The notes: generated by a model not told the origin, from the sequence alone. DNA of 14,771 nucleotides from Thermoanaerobaculales bacterium (GCA_029932545.1 JAOZPW010000026.1:1-14771); one strand, 5' to 3'; shown: positions 8,033-14,771, numbered from the stretch's first letter. Translations and numbers: made by a program.

Positions 8033-9280
8033 ATGGGACGCATAACAGCTTTTCGATCTCTCATTCTGGCAACCGCCATGATTGCATCGGTGTCTCTGGT
8101 GTCGGCAGATTGGAACGAGGGGCTCACGGCCTTCGACGCCGAGAACTACCAGGTGGCGGCCGAACACTTCGCCGAGATCACCCGGACCAACCCTTCCTGG
8201 TCTGGGGGCTTCTACATGCTGGGCCGGTGCCAGTCGGAATCGGACCACGGGACAGAGGCCATCGAGAACCTGCAAAAAGCCTACGACCTCGATTCCTCAG
8301 ATGCCGATATTGTCATCGCCTTGAGCCGCGAACTGATGTCCGCGGAAAACTTCGCAGAAACCCGGGAGATCCTGGATTCGACCACGGTCGACCTACTGCC
8401 GCCCGCCCTGCGTTCCGAGGCCACGGCTCTGCTGGCTACAGCAATGCTTGAAGAAGGCGATGCCCAAGAGGCAATTGGCTTCCTCCAGAAATGTCTCGGT
8501 GGGGATGGCGCCAACGCAGCACTCTTCCGACTCCTGGGAACGGCGCATGCTCTCGAGGGAGACCACGAAGAGGCTTTTCGTAGTTATTCAGAAGCGTTCG
8601 AGTTGGGCTCTGATGAATCCTCCGGTGAGGCCGCAACACGAGCGGCTCTCTCACTTGCCGGGGCCGCCCCCGAGGCCGACCGAAAGACCGAGTGGTACGG
8701 CCATGCCCTGGAAATCGGGAGCCGGTTGGCCACGTTGTTCCCCAAAGAGGACCACGATCTGATAGCCGGACGAGCCGCCCTCGGCGCGGAAGACTTCGAA
8801 GCTGCCGAAAAGTGGTTTCAGGCAGCCCGGTCGAAGAACGAAAACGACCCCGAGACTCGGTACTTCCTGGGCCGGAGCCTCACAGGCCTGGGTCGGGACA
8901 ATGAAGCCTACGACACATTTTCAGCAGCTCTTGCCATTGCACCCGATGATGGGTTGGCCCGGAGAATCCATGGCCGTATGGGCCAGATCGACGCCTGCCG
9001 CCTCGATCTCGACACGGCTGCGAAACACTATCTCTCAGCCGGGAAGACAGACCGCGCCGAGGAGATTGGCGCCTTGGCCGACGAGTTTTCCGAGGCTCTG
9101 GCTCAACTGGAGAAGCACCGCAGCAACGTCGCCGAAATCCAACAAATGGAGCGAGACCTCGCAGAACTGGGCGACGCTCAGGGTGTGACCGCCATGCGGG
9201 AACGCGCTGCCGCCGAACAAACCAAGATCAACGAGATCGAGGACAACCTGGAGGCCGTTCGTACCGCCCTGTGCGGGTGA
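8033..9280 (+). CDS. Secreted tetratricopeptide-repeat protein
   Basis: The protein is 415 residues. The start is well supported by AAGGAG at 8021-8026, six bases before the ATG. Residues 1-25 form a signal peptide with likely cleavage after VSA (23-25), so the protein is probably periplasmic or outer-membrane associated. From about residue 26 to 335 it is made of degenerate TPR units. Examples are the paired helices around GLTAFDAENYQVAAEHFAEI, then YMLGRCQSESDHGTEAIENL, and later RSLTGLGRDNEAYDTFSAAL, each followed by a proline- or aspartate-rich turn. Residues about 345-410 are heptad-like and glutamate-rich, consistent with a coiled coil. TPR proteins are scaffolds for protein complexes; the partner is unknown. 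It lies upstream of the ABC operon on the same strand but is separated from it by 418 bases of repeats, so co-transcription is uncertain. Confidence 0.85.
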   Translation: MGRITAFRSLILATAMIASVSLVSADWNEGLTAFDAENYQVAAEHFAEITRTNPSWSGGFYMLGRCQSESDHGTEAIENLQKAYDLDSSDADIVIALSRELMSAENFAETREILDSTTVDLLPPALRSEATALLATAMLEEGDAQEAIGFLQKCLGGDGANAALFRLLGTAHALEGDHEEAFRSYSEAFELGSDESSGEAATRAALSLAGAAPEADRKTEWYGHALEIGSRLATLFPKEDHDLIAGRAALGAEDFEAAEKWFQAARSKNENDPETRYFLGRSLTGLGRDNEAYDTFSAALAIAPDDGLARRIHGRMGQIDACRLDLDTAAKHYLSAGKTDRAEEIGALADEFSEALAQLEKHRSNVAEIQQMERDLAELGDAQGVTAMRERAAAEQTKINEIEDNLEAVRTALCG

Positions 9281-9282
9281 AT

Positions 9283-9403
9283 AGCTCTCAGCTGAGCTGC
9301 TAGCAAAAACCAGGAGACCTGCTGGGATTGTATCCGGGAGCGCGGGCCTCCTGGCCCGCATCGTGGCGACCGCTTTTTGCAAGTGGCTGAGCTGTCAGCT
9401 CTC
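9283..9403 (+). repeat. Repeat module with heptad borders and a GC-rich central hairpin
   Basis: It opens with AGCTCTCAGCT (9283-9293) two bases after the TPR stop codon. A central hairpin GCGGGCC-TCCT-GGCCCGC lies at 9342-9359, and the module closes with AGCTGTC and AGCTCTC heptads at 9390-9403. The borders are imperfect inverted repeats: GCTGAGCTGCTAGCAAAAA from 9291 matches the reverse complement of the GC...TTTTTGC...GCTGAGC stretch near 9372-9391 at about 16 of 21 sites. There is no T-run after the central hairpin, so it is not an obvious terminator. This covers the first part of the 418-base gap before the ABC operon. Confidence 0.65.
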
Positions 9404-9431
9404 GCCATAGCCGCCTGCAAAATTCCCTGCA

Positions 9432-9566
9432 TCACAATGCGGGGCAGCGCCCGCACAGGACTCCTCCGGAGTCCCCCCGGCTTTGCCGTGGCAGGCCTTC
9501 GGCCTGGTGCCGGTTCCTACCCCGCGCTCCATAACGAAGGCCCAGAGGGGCAATTCCTTCCCTCTT
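9432..9566 (+). repeat. 135-base multi-hairpin intergenic repeat, copy B
   Basis: Second copy of the element at 5776-5910, in the same orientation, with nine differences in 135 bases. The three hairpins and the closing GCGGGG/CCCCGC pair (9439-9444/9520-9525) are retained. Between copies the middle hairpin gains one pair and loses another: A-T becomes C/T mismatched, while a C/A mismatch becomes C-G. The hairpin therefore keeps a six-pair stem. The open frame crossing it gives a similar peptide in both copies but has no independent support as a gene. Confidence 0.85.
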
Positions 9567-9698
9567 GGCATTTCCTTTGCGCTCTTTGTGGCTATTTCCT
9601 GATATCTGATATGGCCTGCAACTGTCTACTTTCGCTGTTGAAAAAGTCTCCCGAACCGATTCAGCCCATTCGCGTAGTTCTGTTTGGGAGGCGATCTC
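9567..9698 (+). other. Remainder of the gap upstream of the ABC operon
   Basis: After repeat copy B this stretch contains GCGCTCTTTGTGGCTATTTC-like sequence, a short GATATCTGATATGG segment, and the ribosome binding site GGGAGG (9686-9691), seven bases before the adaptor ATG at 9699. A promoter for the operon would be expected here, but I see no -35/-10 pair good enough to call. Confidence 0.5.
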
Positions 9699-10805
9699 AT
9701 GGGCAAGATCCTCAAACTTTTGGTGACCGTCGCGATCATCGGCGGGGCTGCGGCGTTGGTCTATGGTTACATCTCCAACAAGAACGATACCGGTCCCGGT
9801 TTCACCTTGATCGAGGCCGAGCGCGGCGACATCACCGAGAAGGCGCTGGCGGTCGGCAAGATCGACCCCCGTGAGCAGTTTCAGGTCAAGTCCAAGATCT
9901 CCGGCATCGTCAGCCGGTGCTTTGTCGAGGTCGGCGACCAGGTGGTATCGGGCGACCCTCTGTTCGAGATCGCACCTGACCCGACGCCTCAGGAATTGCT
10001 GGACGTCGACCACCGTCTGCGCTCGGCACAGACGCGGTTCGACAAGGCCGAGGCAGATTTTGAGCGCGGGCGCCAGTTACACCGGGACGGTCTGATGTCC
10101 AAGGGCGACATCGACGCGATCGAGGAGAGCTTCCAATTGGCTCGGGTCTCCGTCGAACAGGCACAGGACAACCAGGAACTGACCCGTCAGGGCCGCGTTA
10201 CCGGTACGACGACCCAGGTGGAAACGACAATCCGAGCCAACGCCTCAGGGACTGTGCTGTCGCGAGTGGTCAGCACCGGCGACCCGATCGTGCCCCTGAC
10301 CTCGTACCAGCCCGGTACGGAAATGGCCACGATCGCCGACATGAGCGATCTGATCTTCAAGGGCACGGTCGACGAGATCGACGTCGGCAAGATCTCCGTC
10401 GGCATGTCCTGCCGTATCAAGGTCGGCGCCCTGCCCGAGGCGATCGTCACCGGCACGCTGTCCCGGATCGCCCCTCAGGCCCAACGCTCGGAGGGCGCCA
10501 CGCTCTTCGACGTCGAGATTGAACTGGACCCCAACCAGGACATCCTCCTTCGGGCCGGCTACTCGGCCAATGCCGATGTCGTCATCCGTGAGAAGACCGA
10601 TATCGTTCTCATCCCCGAACGCCTGCTGTTGTTTGAGGACGACGGCGCCTCGACCTTTGTCGAGTTCCCAGGCGAGGGGCCGGAAGCCGAGCCGGTCAAG
10701 GTCGCCGTCGAACTGGGCCTCTCAGACGGCCTCAACGTCGAAATTCTCTCCGGACTGACCGACGGAGATCAGATCGTGCAGAGGCCACCGAGAGAAATTA
10801 ACTGA
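9699..10805 (+). CDS. Periplasmic adaptor subunit (MacA/HlyD-type) of an ABC exporter
   Basis: The protein is 368 residues. The ATG at 9699 follows GGGAGG with a seven-base gap; an in-frame TTG at 9684 overlaps that site and is not used here. Residues 4-24 form an uncleaved membrane anchor. The first half of a biotinyl-lipoyl-like domain lies around 60-92 (SKISGIVSRCFVEVGDQV), an alpha-helical coiled-coil hairpin at about 97-165, and the second lipoyl half at about 172-200 (IRANASGTVLSRVVSTGDPI). A beta-barrel domain spans about 205-298 and a short membrane-proximal domain extends to the end. This is the standard order of membrane fusion proteins that link an inner-membrane transporter to an outer-membrane channel. 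The hairpin is short compared with HlyD. It is the first gene of the adaptor-permease-permease-ATPase operon, and its stop lies four bases before the next ATG. Confidence 0.93.
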   Translation: MGKILKLLVTVAIIGGAAALVYGYISNKNDTGPGFTLIEAERGDITEKALAVGKIDPREQFQVKSKISGIVSRCFVEVGDQVVSGDPLFEIAPDPTPQELLDVDHRLRSAQTRFDKAEADFERGRQLHRDGLMSKGDIDAIEESFQLARVSVEQAQDNQELTRQGRVTGTTTQVETTIRANASGTVLSRVVSTGDPIVPLTSYQPGTEMATIADMSDLIFKGTVDEIDVGKISVGMSCRIKVGALPEAIVTGTLSRIAPQAQRSEGATLFDVEIELDPNQDILLRAGYSANADVVIREKTDIVLIPERLLLFEDDGASTFVEFPGEGPEAEPVKVAVELGLSDGLNVEILSGLTDGDQIVQRPPREIN

Positions 10806-10809
10806 CTCA

Positions 10810-12042
10810 ATGACAGGCTTCGGTTCTTTCTTCATGCAGCTCATTCGGGACGTATGGACCCAGAAGCTGCGCACCTTTTTGACCGCCTTCGGCATCGTGT
10901 GGGGCACCGTGGCGGTCAGCCTCTTGCTGGCCTTCGGCCAAGGCCTCTACATCCACCAGACCAAGAGTTTCGCCGGTCTTGGCGATCGCATCGTCATCGC
11001 CTGGCCCTCGAGAACCTCCCTGCCCTTCGAGGGCCTCGGCAAGGGTCGGCGCATTCGCCTTGACGAGAGTGATATTAATTTCCTCAAGGCCCAGTTGCCG
11101 GCCATCAAGGCCATTTCCAGCGAATACGCACAAGAACTCCAGGTCCGTTACGGCGACCGTACCCGCTCAGTCGATATTTCGGGCATCACACCGGTCTTCA
11201 GCATCATGCGCAATTTGATCCCGACAGAGGGCGGACGATTCATTAACCCGGTAGATATGGAAAAGCGCCGACGGGTGGTCTTTGTCGGCAATGAAATTGC
11301 CGAGGATCTATTCGGCGAGAGCGACCCTATCGGTCAGACTCTATTTATCCATGGTTCCCCATTCCAGGTCGTCGGGGTCTTGATGGCCAAGGACCAGGAT
11401 TCATCCTACTCAGGCCGCGACCACTCGATGATGTTCATACCGGGAAGCACCTACCGCGCCTTGACCGGCCAGCGATACATCAACCTGTTCATCTTCAAGG
11501 CCGCGACGCCCGATCTCAATGCAGCGCTGACTGAAGAAGTCACAGCCGCCCTCGGAGGCAGGAAACGATTCGACCCGGCAGACACTCAGGCGGTTCAGGT
11601 GTGGGATACGACCGAGATGTTCGTTTTCTTAGACGCCTTCATGTTGGGATTTAATGTCTTCCTCGGGCTCATGGGAGTGCTGACCCTTGTCGTCGGCGGC
11701 ATCGGAGTCTCCAACATCATGAACGTCGTCGTCGAAGAACGAACCCGGGAAATCGGCATCAAAATGGCCCTCGGCGCCCGGTCCCAGGTCATTCTGAGTC
11801 AGTTCATGTTGGAAACCATGGTCCTGACCGGCGTCGGTGGGGCCATCGGCCTGGGCATCAGCTACGGCCTGTGTTCGATCTTCCCCCACTTCGGCTTGGA
11901 CGAGTTCCTCGGCAACCCCGTGTTGGAACCGCAGACTGCATTCTTGACCGCCGGCCTCTTGGGCATTGTCGGCTTCCTCGCCGGATTCTTCCCAGCGCGG
12001 GATGCCGCCCGACTGGATCCCGTGATCGCGATGAAGGTGTGA
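10810..12042 (+). CDS. MacB/FtsX-type ABC transporter permease, first copy
   Basis: The protein is 410 residues. Transmembrane helix 1 is at about 20-45 (LTAFGIVWGTVAVSLLLAFG), followed by a periplasmic MacB_PCD domain at about 50-265. Three C-terminal FtsX-domain helices lie near 278-305, 330-358 and 376-396. GGIGVSNIMNVVVEERTREI (296-315) and KMALGAR (318-324) are the hallmark cytoplasmic coupling segment contacting the ATPase. There is no fused nucleotide-binding domain, unlike E. coli MacB; the ATPase is encoded separately downstream. In MacB systems this permease type transmits mechanical motion to the periplasm instead of forming a classic channel (family knowledge). The start lies four bases after the adaptor stop with no strong Shine-Dalgarno sequence, suggesting coupling; M9 is an alternative start. 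Confidence 0.92.
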   Translation: MTGFGSFFMQLIRDVWTQKLRTFLTAFGIVWGTVAVSLLLAFGQGLYIHQTKSFAGLGDRIVIAWPSRTSLPFEGLGKGRRIRLDESDINFLKAQLPAIKAISSEYAQELQVRYGDRTRSVDISGITPVFSIMRNLIPTEGGRFINPVDMEKRRRVVFVGNEIAEDLFGESDPIGQTLFIHGSPFQVVGVLMAKDQDSSYSGRDHSMMFIPGSTYRALTGQRYINLFIFKAATPDLNAALTEEVTAALGGRKRFDPADTQAVQVWDTTEMFVFLDAFMLGFNVFLGLMGVLTLVVGGIGVSNIMNVVVEERTREIGIKMALGARSQVILSQFMLETMVLTGVGGAIGLGISYGLCSIFPHFGLDEFLGNPVLEPQTAFLTAGLLGIVGFLAGFFPARDAARLDPVIAMKV

Positions 12043-12049
12043 CTGAGCG

Positions 12050-13309
12050 ATGAATCTCAACGACATCACCGTCATCACCCAGCTCTTTGCCAAGGCGTCC
12101 AGCCTGCAACGCAAACGGGCCGTTTTGACAGTCGCGGCGATCGCATGGGGCACTGTCGCCATCTTGATGCTGCTGTCCTTCGGACAGGGCCTACGGGATC
12201 AACTGGTGAAGGGGAAACACGGCATGGGCGAGAACCTCGCTGTTTGGTGGCCCGGAGAGACCACCAAGGTCTGGGAGGGTCTTCCCCAGGGCCGAGCGAT
12301 TCGCCCTCGAATGGACGACATTTCCTACCTTCGAGGTCGCATGCCGACGGCCGAGGGCGTTGTCGGCGAAATCTCTTCGTGGCAGACGACCCTGACCTGG
12401 GGAACGACTACGGTCTCCAACCGGGTCACAGGCGTCAACTGGGAGTACGGCAAAATGCGCTACCACTGGCCACGTGCGGGTGGCCGCTTCATCAATTACA
12501 ACGACGAGGCGGAGAAACGGCGGGTGATCTTCCTCGGCAATCAACTGGCCGAAGACATCTTCGGCGACCACGAGCCGGTCGGTGAGACCTTGCTGGTCAA
12601 CCAGGCGCCCTACCTGGTGATCGGGGTCATGCAACGAAAAATCCAGATGGGCACCTACAAGGGACCCGACGAGGGCAACGCCGTCATCCCGATCACAACC
12701 TTCGCCTCACATTTCGGCCGACAGCAGTTGACCAACATCGTCTACAAGGTCAGCACGCCGGAGGCCATGCCTCAGGCACAGCGGGAATTCAACGAGGGTC
12801 TGGCGGCCAAGTACCGCTTTGACCCCATGGACGAGGCTGTGACGGGCGTCTGGGACACCGCGAGGGGGGCTGAAATCATGGATCAGTCGATGCTGGGAAT
12901 GCAGATCTTTCTCGGCATCATCGGCGCCTTGACACTGCTGATCGGCGGCATCGGCGTTGCCAATATCATGTACGCCGTGGTCAAGGAAAAGACCCGTGAG
13001 ATCGGGGTCCAGATGGCCCTCGGCGCCCACCGGGGCTGGATCACCTGGCCCTTCATCTTGCAAGGCGTCGCTTACACCTTGCTGGGCGGTGTTTTCGGCA
13101 TGGTCATCGCCCTTGTTCTGGTCTCATTGATCGCCCTGGTTCCGGTCGAAGGAAACCAGGCGCTCGAGTTCCTCGGCAAGCCGACCCTGTCATGGCAGAT
13201 CGCAGCGGCAACCGCATTGATTCTGGGTAGCGTCGGCGTAGTCGCCGGCTATGTCCCTGCACGGCGTGCGGCAAGCGTAGACCCCGCCGAAACCCTGAGG
13301 TACGAATGA
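12050..13309 (+). CDS. MacB/FtsX-type ABC transporter permease, second copy
   Basis: The protein is 419 residues and paralogous to the preceding permease: both have FGQGL after helix 1, GGRFIN (144-149 here), the RRVxFxGNxxAEDxFG stretch and GGIGVxNIM. Helix 1 is at about 25-46, the periplasmic domain at about 50-275, and the FtsX helices near 283-308, 333-362 and 383-402. The coupling segment is VVKEKTREIGVQMALGA (310-326). It starts seven bases after the first permease ends. Two different permeases beside one ATPase gene suggest a heterodimer. The stop codon overlaps a further ATG in an ATGA (13306-13309), from which a frame runs through the repeat into the ATPase gene. Confidence 0.92.
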   Translation: MNLNDITVITQLFAKASSLQRKRAVLTVAAIAWGTVAILMLLSFGQGLRDQLVKGKHGMGENLAVWWPGETTKVWEGLPQGRAIRPRMDDISYLRGRMPTAEGVVGEISSWQTTLTWGTTTVSNRVTGVNWEYGKMRYHWPRAGGRFINYNDEAEKRRVIFLGNQLAEDIFGDHEPVGETLLVNQAPYLVIGVMQRKIQMGTYKGPDEGNAVIPITTFASHFGRQQLTNIVYKVSTPEAMPQAQREFNEGLAAKYRFDPMDEAVTGVWDTARGAEIMDQSMLGMQIFLGIIGALTLLIGGIGVANIMYAVVKEKTREIGVQMALGAHRGWITWPFILQGVAYTLLGGVFGMVIALVLVSLIALVPVEGNQALEFLGKPTLSWQIAAATALILGSVGVVAGYVPARRAASVDPAETLRYE

Positions 13310-13314
13310 GGGGA

Positions 13315-13353
13315 AGCTCTCAGCTCTCAGCTGTCAGCTCTCAGCTGTCAGCT
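13315..13353 (+). repeat. Tandem AGCTSTC heptad repeat inside the operon
   Basis: Five consecutive 7-base units AGCTCTC, AGCTCTC, AGCTGTC, AGCTCTC, AGCTGTC (13315-13349) are followed by a partial AGCT. The array begins five bases after the second permease's stop codon. The same unit occurs singly or doubly at 5754, 9283 and 9390-9403. Its S position (C or G) is the only one that varies. Slippage of short tandem units could change its length. Confidence 0.85.
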
Positions 13354-13361
13354 TTTTGTAG

Positions 13362-13379
13362 GGTGGGCATTGGCCCACC
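13362..13379 (+). repeat. Hairpin GGTGGGC-ATTG-GCCCACC between permease and ATPase genes
   Basis: A perfect 7-bp stem with a 4-base loop sits 28 bases before the ATPase start and 14 bases before its ribosome binding site. Similar GGTGGGC/GCCCACC hairpins are common dispersed elements in environmental bacterial genomes (recalled, not searched). The T-run lies before the stem (13353-13357), not after it, so it is not a forward terminator. It could slow transcription or protect an mRNA end. Confidence 0.6.
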
Positions 13380-13407
13380 ATCGTTCGGTAATCGGAAGGA
13401 CAAATCC

Positions 13408-14151
13408 ATGAACTGGGCACTCCCCAAGAGACGCACTGTCGCACCCACCTCCAACGGACACATCATTCAGATGCAGTCGATCCGCAAGGTCTACGACACC
13501 GGCAAGATCCAGGTCGAGGCTTTGCGCGGCATCGATTTTGAGGTCGGCCGAGGCGAGTTCGTTGCCGTTGTCGGCCCCTCGGGCTCCGGGAAGTCGACAC
13601 TCCTCAACCTGCTGGGCTGCCTCGATACACCCTCCGGCGGCGAATACCTGCTGGGTGGCGAGGCCGTTGCCGGTCTGGACAAGGACCGCCTGGCCGACGT
13701 GCGCAACCGGAGGGTCGGCTTCGTCTTCCAGAACTTCAACCTCTTGGCCCAGCTGACCGCCCTGGAGAACGTCGAGATGCCGATGCTGTTCGGGCGCATC
13801 GGGCGCAAAGAACGGCGGCAGCGAGCCACTGAGGGTCTCGAGAAAGTCGGTCTGGGAGATCGCACCCACCACAGGCCCACCGAACTCTCAGGCGGTCAAA
13901 TGCAACGCGTCGCCATCGCTCGCGCCCTGGCCATGGAACCCGACATTCTCCTGGCCGACGAACCGACAGGCAATCTGGACACCGGCTCGGGCACCGATGT
14001 GCTTTCACTGCTTGAAGAGCTGTGGAAGCAGGGCAGCACCCTGGTCGTCGTCACCCACGACACGGCCCTGTCCCGCAGAGCCCAACGCGTGGTCGAGATC
14101 CGAGATGGACTGATCGTCAACGATCAGCGAATTCAGCCTGACAGAAAATAA
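13408..14151 (+). CDS. ABC transporter ATP-binding protein (LolD/MacB-type)
   Basis: ATPase subunit of the exporter, 247 residues from the ATG at 13408, supported by GGAAGGA (13394-13400) seven bases upstream. All nucleotide-binding motifs are present: Walker A GPSGSGKST (56-64), Q-loop Q108 in FQNFNLLA, signature LSGGQ (160-164), Walker B ILLADE (180-185, catalytic E185), D-loop NLD and H-loop H217 in VVVTHD. The sequence pattern (GCLDTPSGGEY, ADEPTGNLD) belongs to the LolD/FtsE/MacB subfamily that partners with FtsX-type permeases, matching the neighbours. The frame stays open 34 codons upstream to the ATGA at 13306, but that extension is translated repeat. It is placed last in the operon, which is less common than ATPase-before-permease order. 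Confidence 0.95.
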   Translation: MNWALPKRRTVAPTSNGHIIQMQSIRKVYDTGKIQVEALRGIDFEVGRGEFVAVVGPSGSGKSTLLNLLGCLDTPSGGEYLLGGEAVAGLDKDRLADVRNRRVGFVFQNFNLLAQLTALENVEMPMLFGRIGRKERRQRATEGLEKVGLGDRTHHRPTELSGGQMQRVAIARALAMEPDILLADEPTGNLDTGSGTDVLSLLEELWKQGSTLVVVTHDTALSRRAQRVVEIRDGLIVNDQRIQPDRK

Positions 14152-14155
14152 GAAA

Positions 14156-14351
14156 AACGCAGAGACGCGGAAACGCAGAGTTTCGGAGACTCGTGGCCCG
14201 AAGCGATATGGAAAATACCACCGTAATTGCAAAATAAAGGAGCCCAAAACTGAGTTCTTTGAAATGCACCAGGACCCACAAATTCAAGACCACCACAGGA
14301 TTTACAGTCCATCTCCTGTGTTTTTTCTCTGCGCCTTTGCGTCTCTGCGTT
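14156..14351. repeat. Inverted-repeat element filling a convergent intergenic gap
   Basis: The left arm 14156-14180 begins AACGCAGAGACGC and ends CGCAGAG. The right arm 14327-14351 is its inverse, with 21 of 25 positions complementary. The arms lie four bases after the ATPase stop and overlap the stop codon (14350-14352) of the convergent gene, so the unit spans essentially the whole gap. The internal 146 bases are more AT-rich, contain a small GAGTTT-CGG-AGACTC hairpin near 14178-14192 and a terminator-like stem, and encode nothing convincing. CGCAGAGACGC-type repeats are familiar in many large bacterial genomes (general knowledge). The unit is MITE-like, but I see no target duplication or transposase. 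Confidence 0.7.
14294..14326 (+). terminator. Candidate intrinsic terminator of the ABC operon
   Basis: CACAGGA (14294-14300) pairs with TCCTGTG (14314-14320) around a 13-base loop, immediately followed by six T residues (14321-14326). It is 143 bases downstream of the ATPase stop and in the correct orientation for the operon. The loop is long and the stem only moderately GC-rich, so strength is uncertain. The outer AACGCAGAG/CTCTGCGTT arms could add structure and serve both converging transcripts. Confidence 0.4.
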
Positions 14352-14771
14352 AATTTCCTCGAACCGCCCGGGACAACGCCTCTTCCAGCGAGGGCAGGTC
14401 GAACTGAAATCCTGCCCGTTCCAGCACCTCAGGACGAACACGCGCACTGGACAACAGCAGGGCATCACCCATTTCACCCGTGAGCAACCGAATGGCGAAT
14501 GCCGGGGCAGGCAAGAACGCAGGCCGATGAAGGATCCGACCCAAAACCTGAGCAAACCCCCAACTGGTCGTTTCTTCCGGCGAGACCAGGTTGATTGGGC
14601 CTGAGAGTTCAAGGTGCTCCAAGGCGAAGATCACTGCGCCTATGACATCATCCATTGCAATCCACGGCCACCACTGGCGGCCGCTCCCGATCGGACCACC
14701 CAGGCCCATCTTGAACGGCAATAACATCCGGGCAAGGGCGCCGCCCGATCCTACGACCAAACCAAGCCGGA
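14350..14771 (-). CDS. TIGR01777-type NAD-dependent epimerase-like protein, N-terminal part outside window
   Basis: The C-terminal 139 residues of an SDR-fold protein of the TIGR01777 family (E. coli YfcH, human SDR39U1); the N-terminal NAD-binding part lies beyond the right edge. Visible family features are GGALARMLLPFKMGLGG, GSGRQWWPWIAMDDV, GPINLVSPE and the C-terminal DUF1731 region ending VLERAGFQFDLPSLEEAL. The physiological substrate of this family is not established. The frame is open through 14771, so the TTG at 14758-14760 is an internal codon and not the start. The TAA stop lies inside the right arm of the inverted repeat. It converges on the ABC ATPase gene. Confidence 0.93.
   Translation of the reverse strand, partial: RLGLVVGSGGALARMLLPFKMGLGGPIGSGRQWWPWIAMDDVIGAVIFALEHLELSGPINLVSPEETTSWGFAQVLGRILHRPAFLPAPAFAIRLLTGEMGDALLLSSARVRPEVLERAGFQFDLPSLEEALSRAVRGN

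Noticed and set aside
9342..9359. Intrinsic terminator after the TPR gene
   Set aside because: The hairpin is strong but no T-run follows it; the T-run at 9373-9377 is too far downstream.
13315..13353. CRISPR-like array
   Set aside because: Units are 7 bases in direct tandem with no spacers, and there are no cas genes.

Overview
The window is GC-rich (roughly 60% by eye) and densely coded, from a bacterium I cannot place confidently. The valyl-tRNA synthetase and the zinc-finger-less topoisomerase I both resemble the forms best known from Actinobacteria and related lineages. The periplasmic-adaptor/MacB-type ABC operon and the Sec-type signal peptides instead suggest a diderm. The intergenic repeats (AGCTCTC heptads, hairpin clusters, CGCAGAGACGC arms) recall those of large environmental genomes such as Acidobacteriota. 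An uncultured diderm phylum is my best guess, and it is an inference.

Layout. Positions 1-1868 (-) hold a 3'-truncated valS, divergent from topA (2060-4720, +), which may be transcribed without a leader. Next is an unrecognised secreted cysteine-containing protein (4878-5750, +). It converges on a translationally coupled pair on the minus strand, read in the order DUF4213/DUF364 protein (7809 to 6955) then PAP2-like membrane phosphatase/transferase (6958 to 5948). A secreted TPR protein (8033-9280, +) starts divergently from that pair. It is followed by a repeat-filled gap of about 420 bases and then an ABC operon: membrane-anchored adaptor (9699-10805), two paralogous MacB/FtsX-type permeases (10810-12042 and 12050-13309), and the ATPase (13408-14151). 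A convergent TIGR01777-type epimerase-like gene (14350-14771, -) runs off the right edge.

The four ABC genes can form a complete MacAB-like unit: the ATPase powers a permease pair that works on the periplasmic side with the adaptor. No outer-membrane TolC-type gene is visible. valS and topA are housekeeping genes. The other genes have no obvious functional link to them.

The most unusual content is intergenic. At least four repeat types occupy the gaps, starting within 2-5 bases of stop codons. One 135-base, multi-hairpin element occurs twice, 3656 bases apart. The convergent gap at the right end is spanned by one inverted-repeat pair. The two divergent promoter regions are free of them. I found no CRISPR, tRNA, rRNA, transposase or integrase, and no set of genes that I can defend as a new defence or biosynthetic system.
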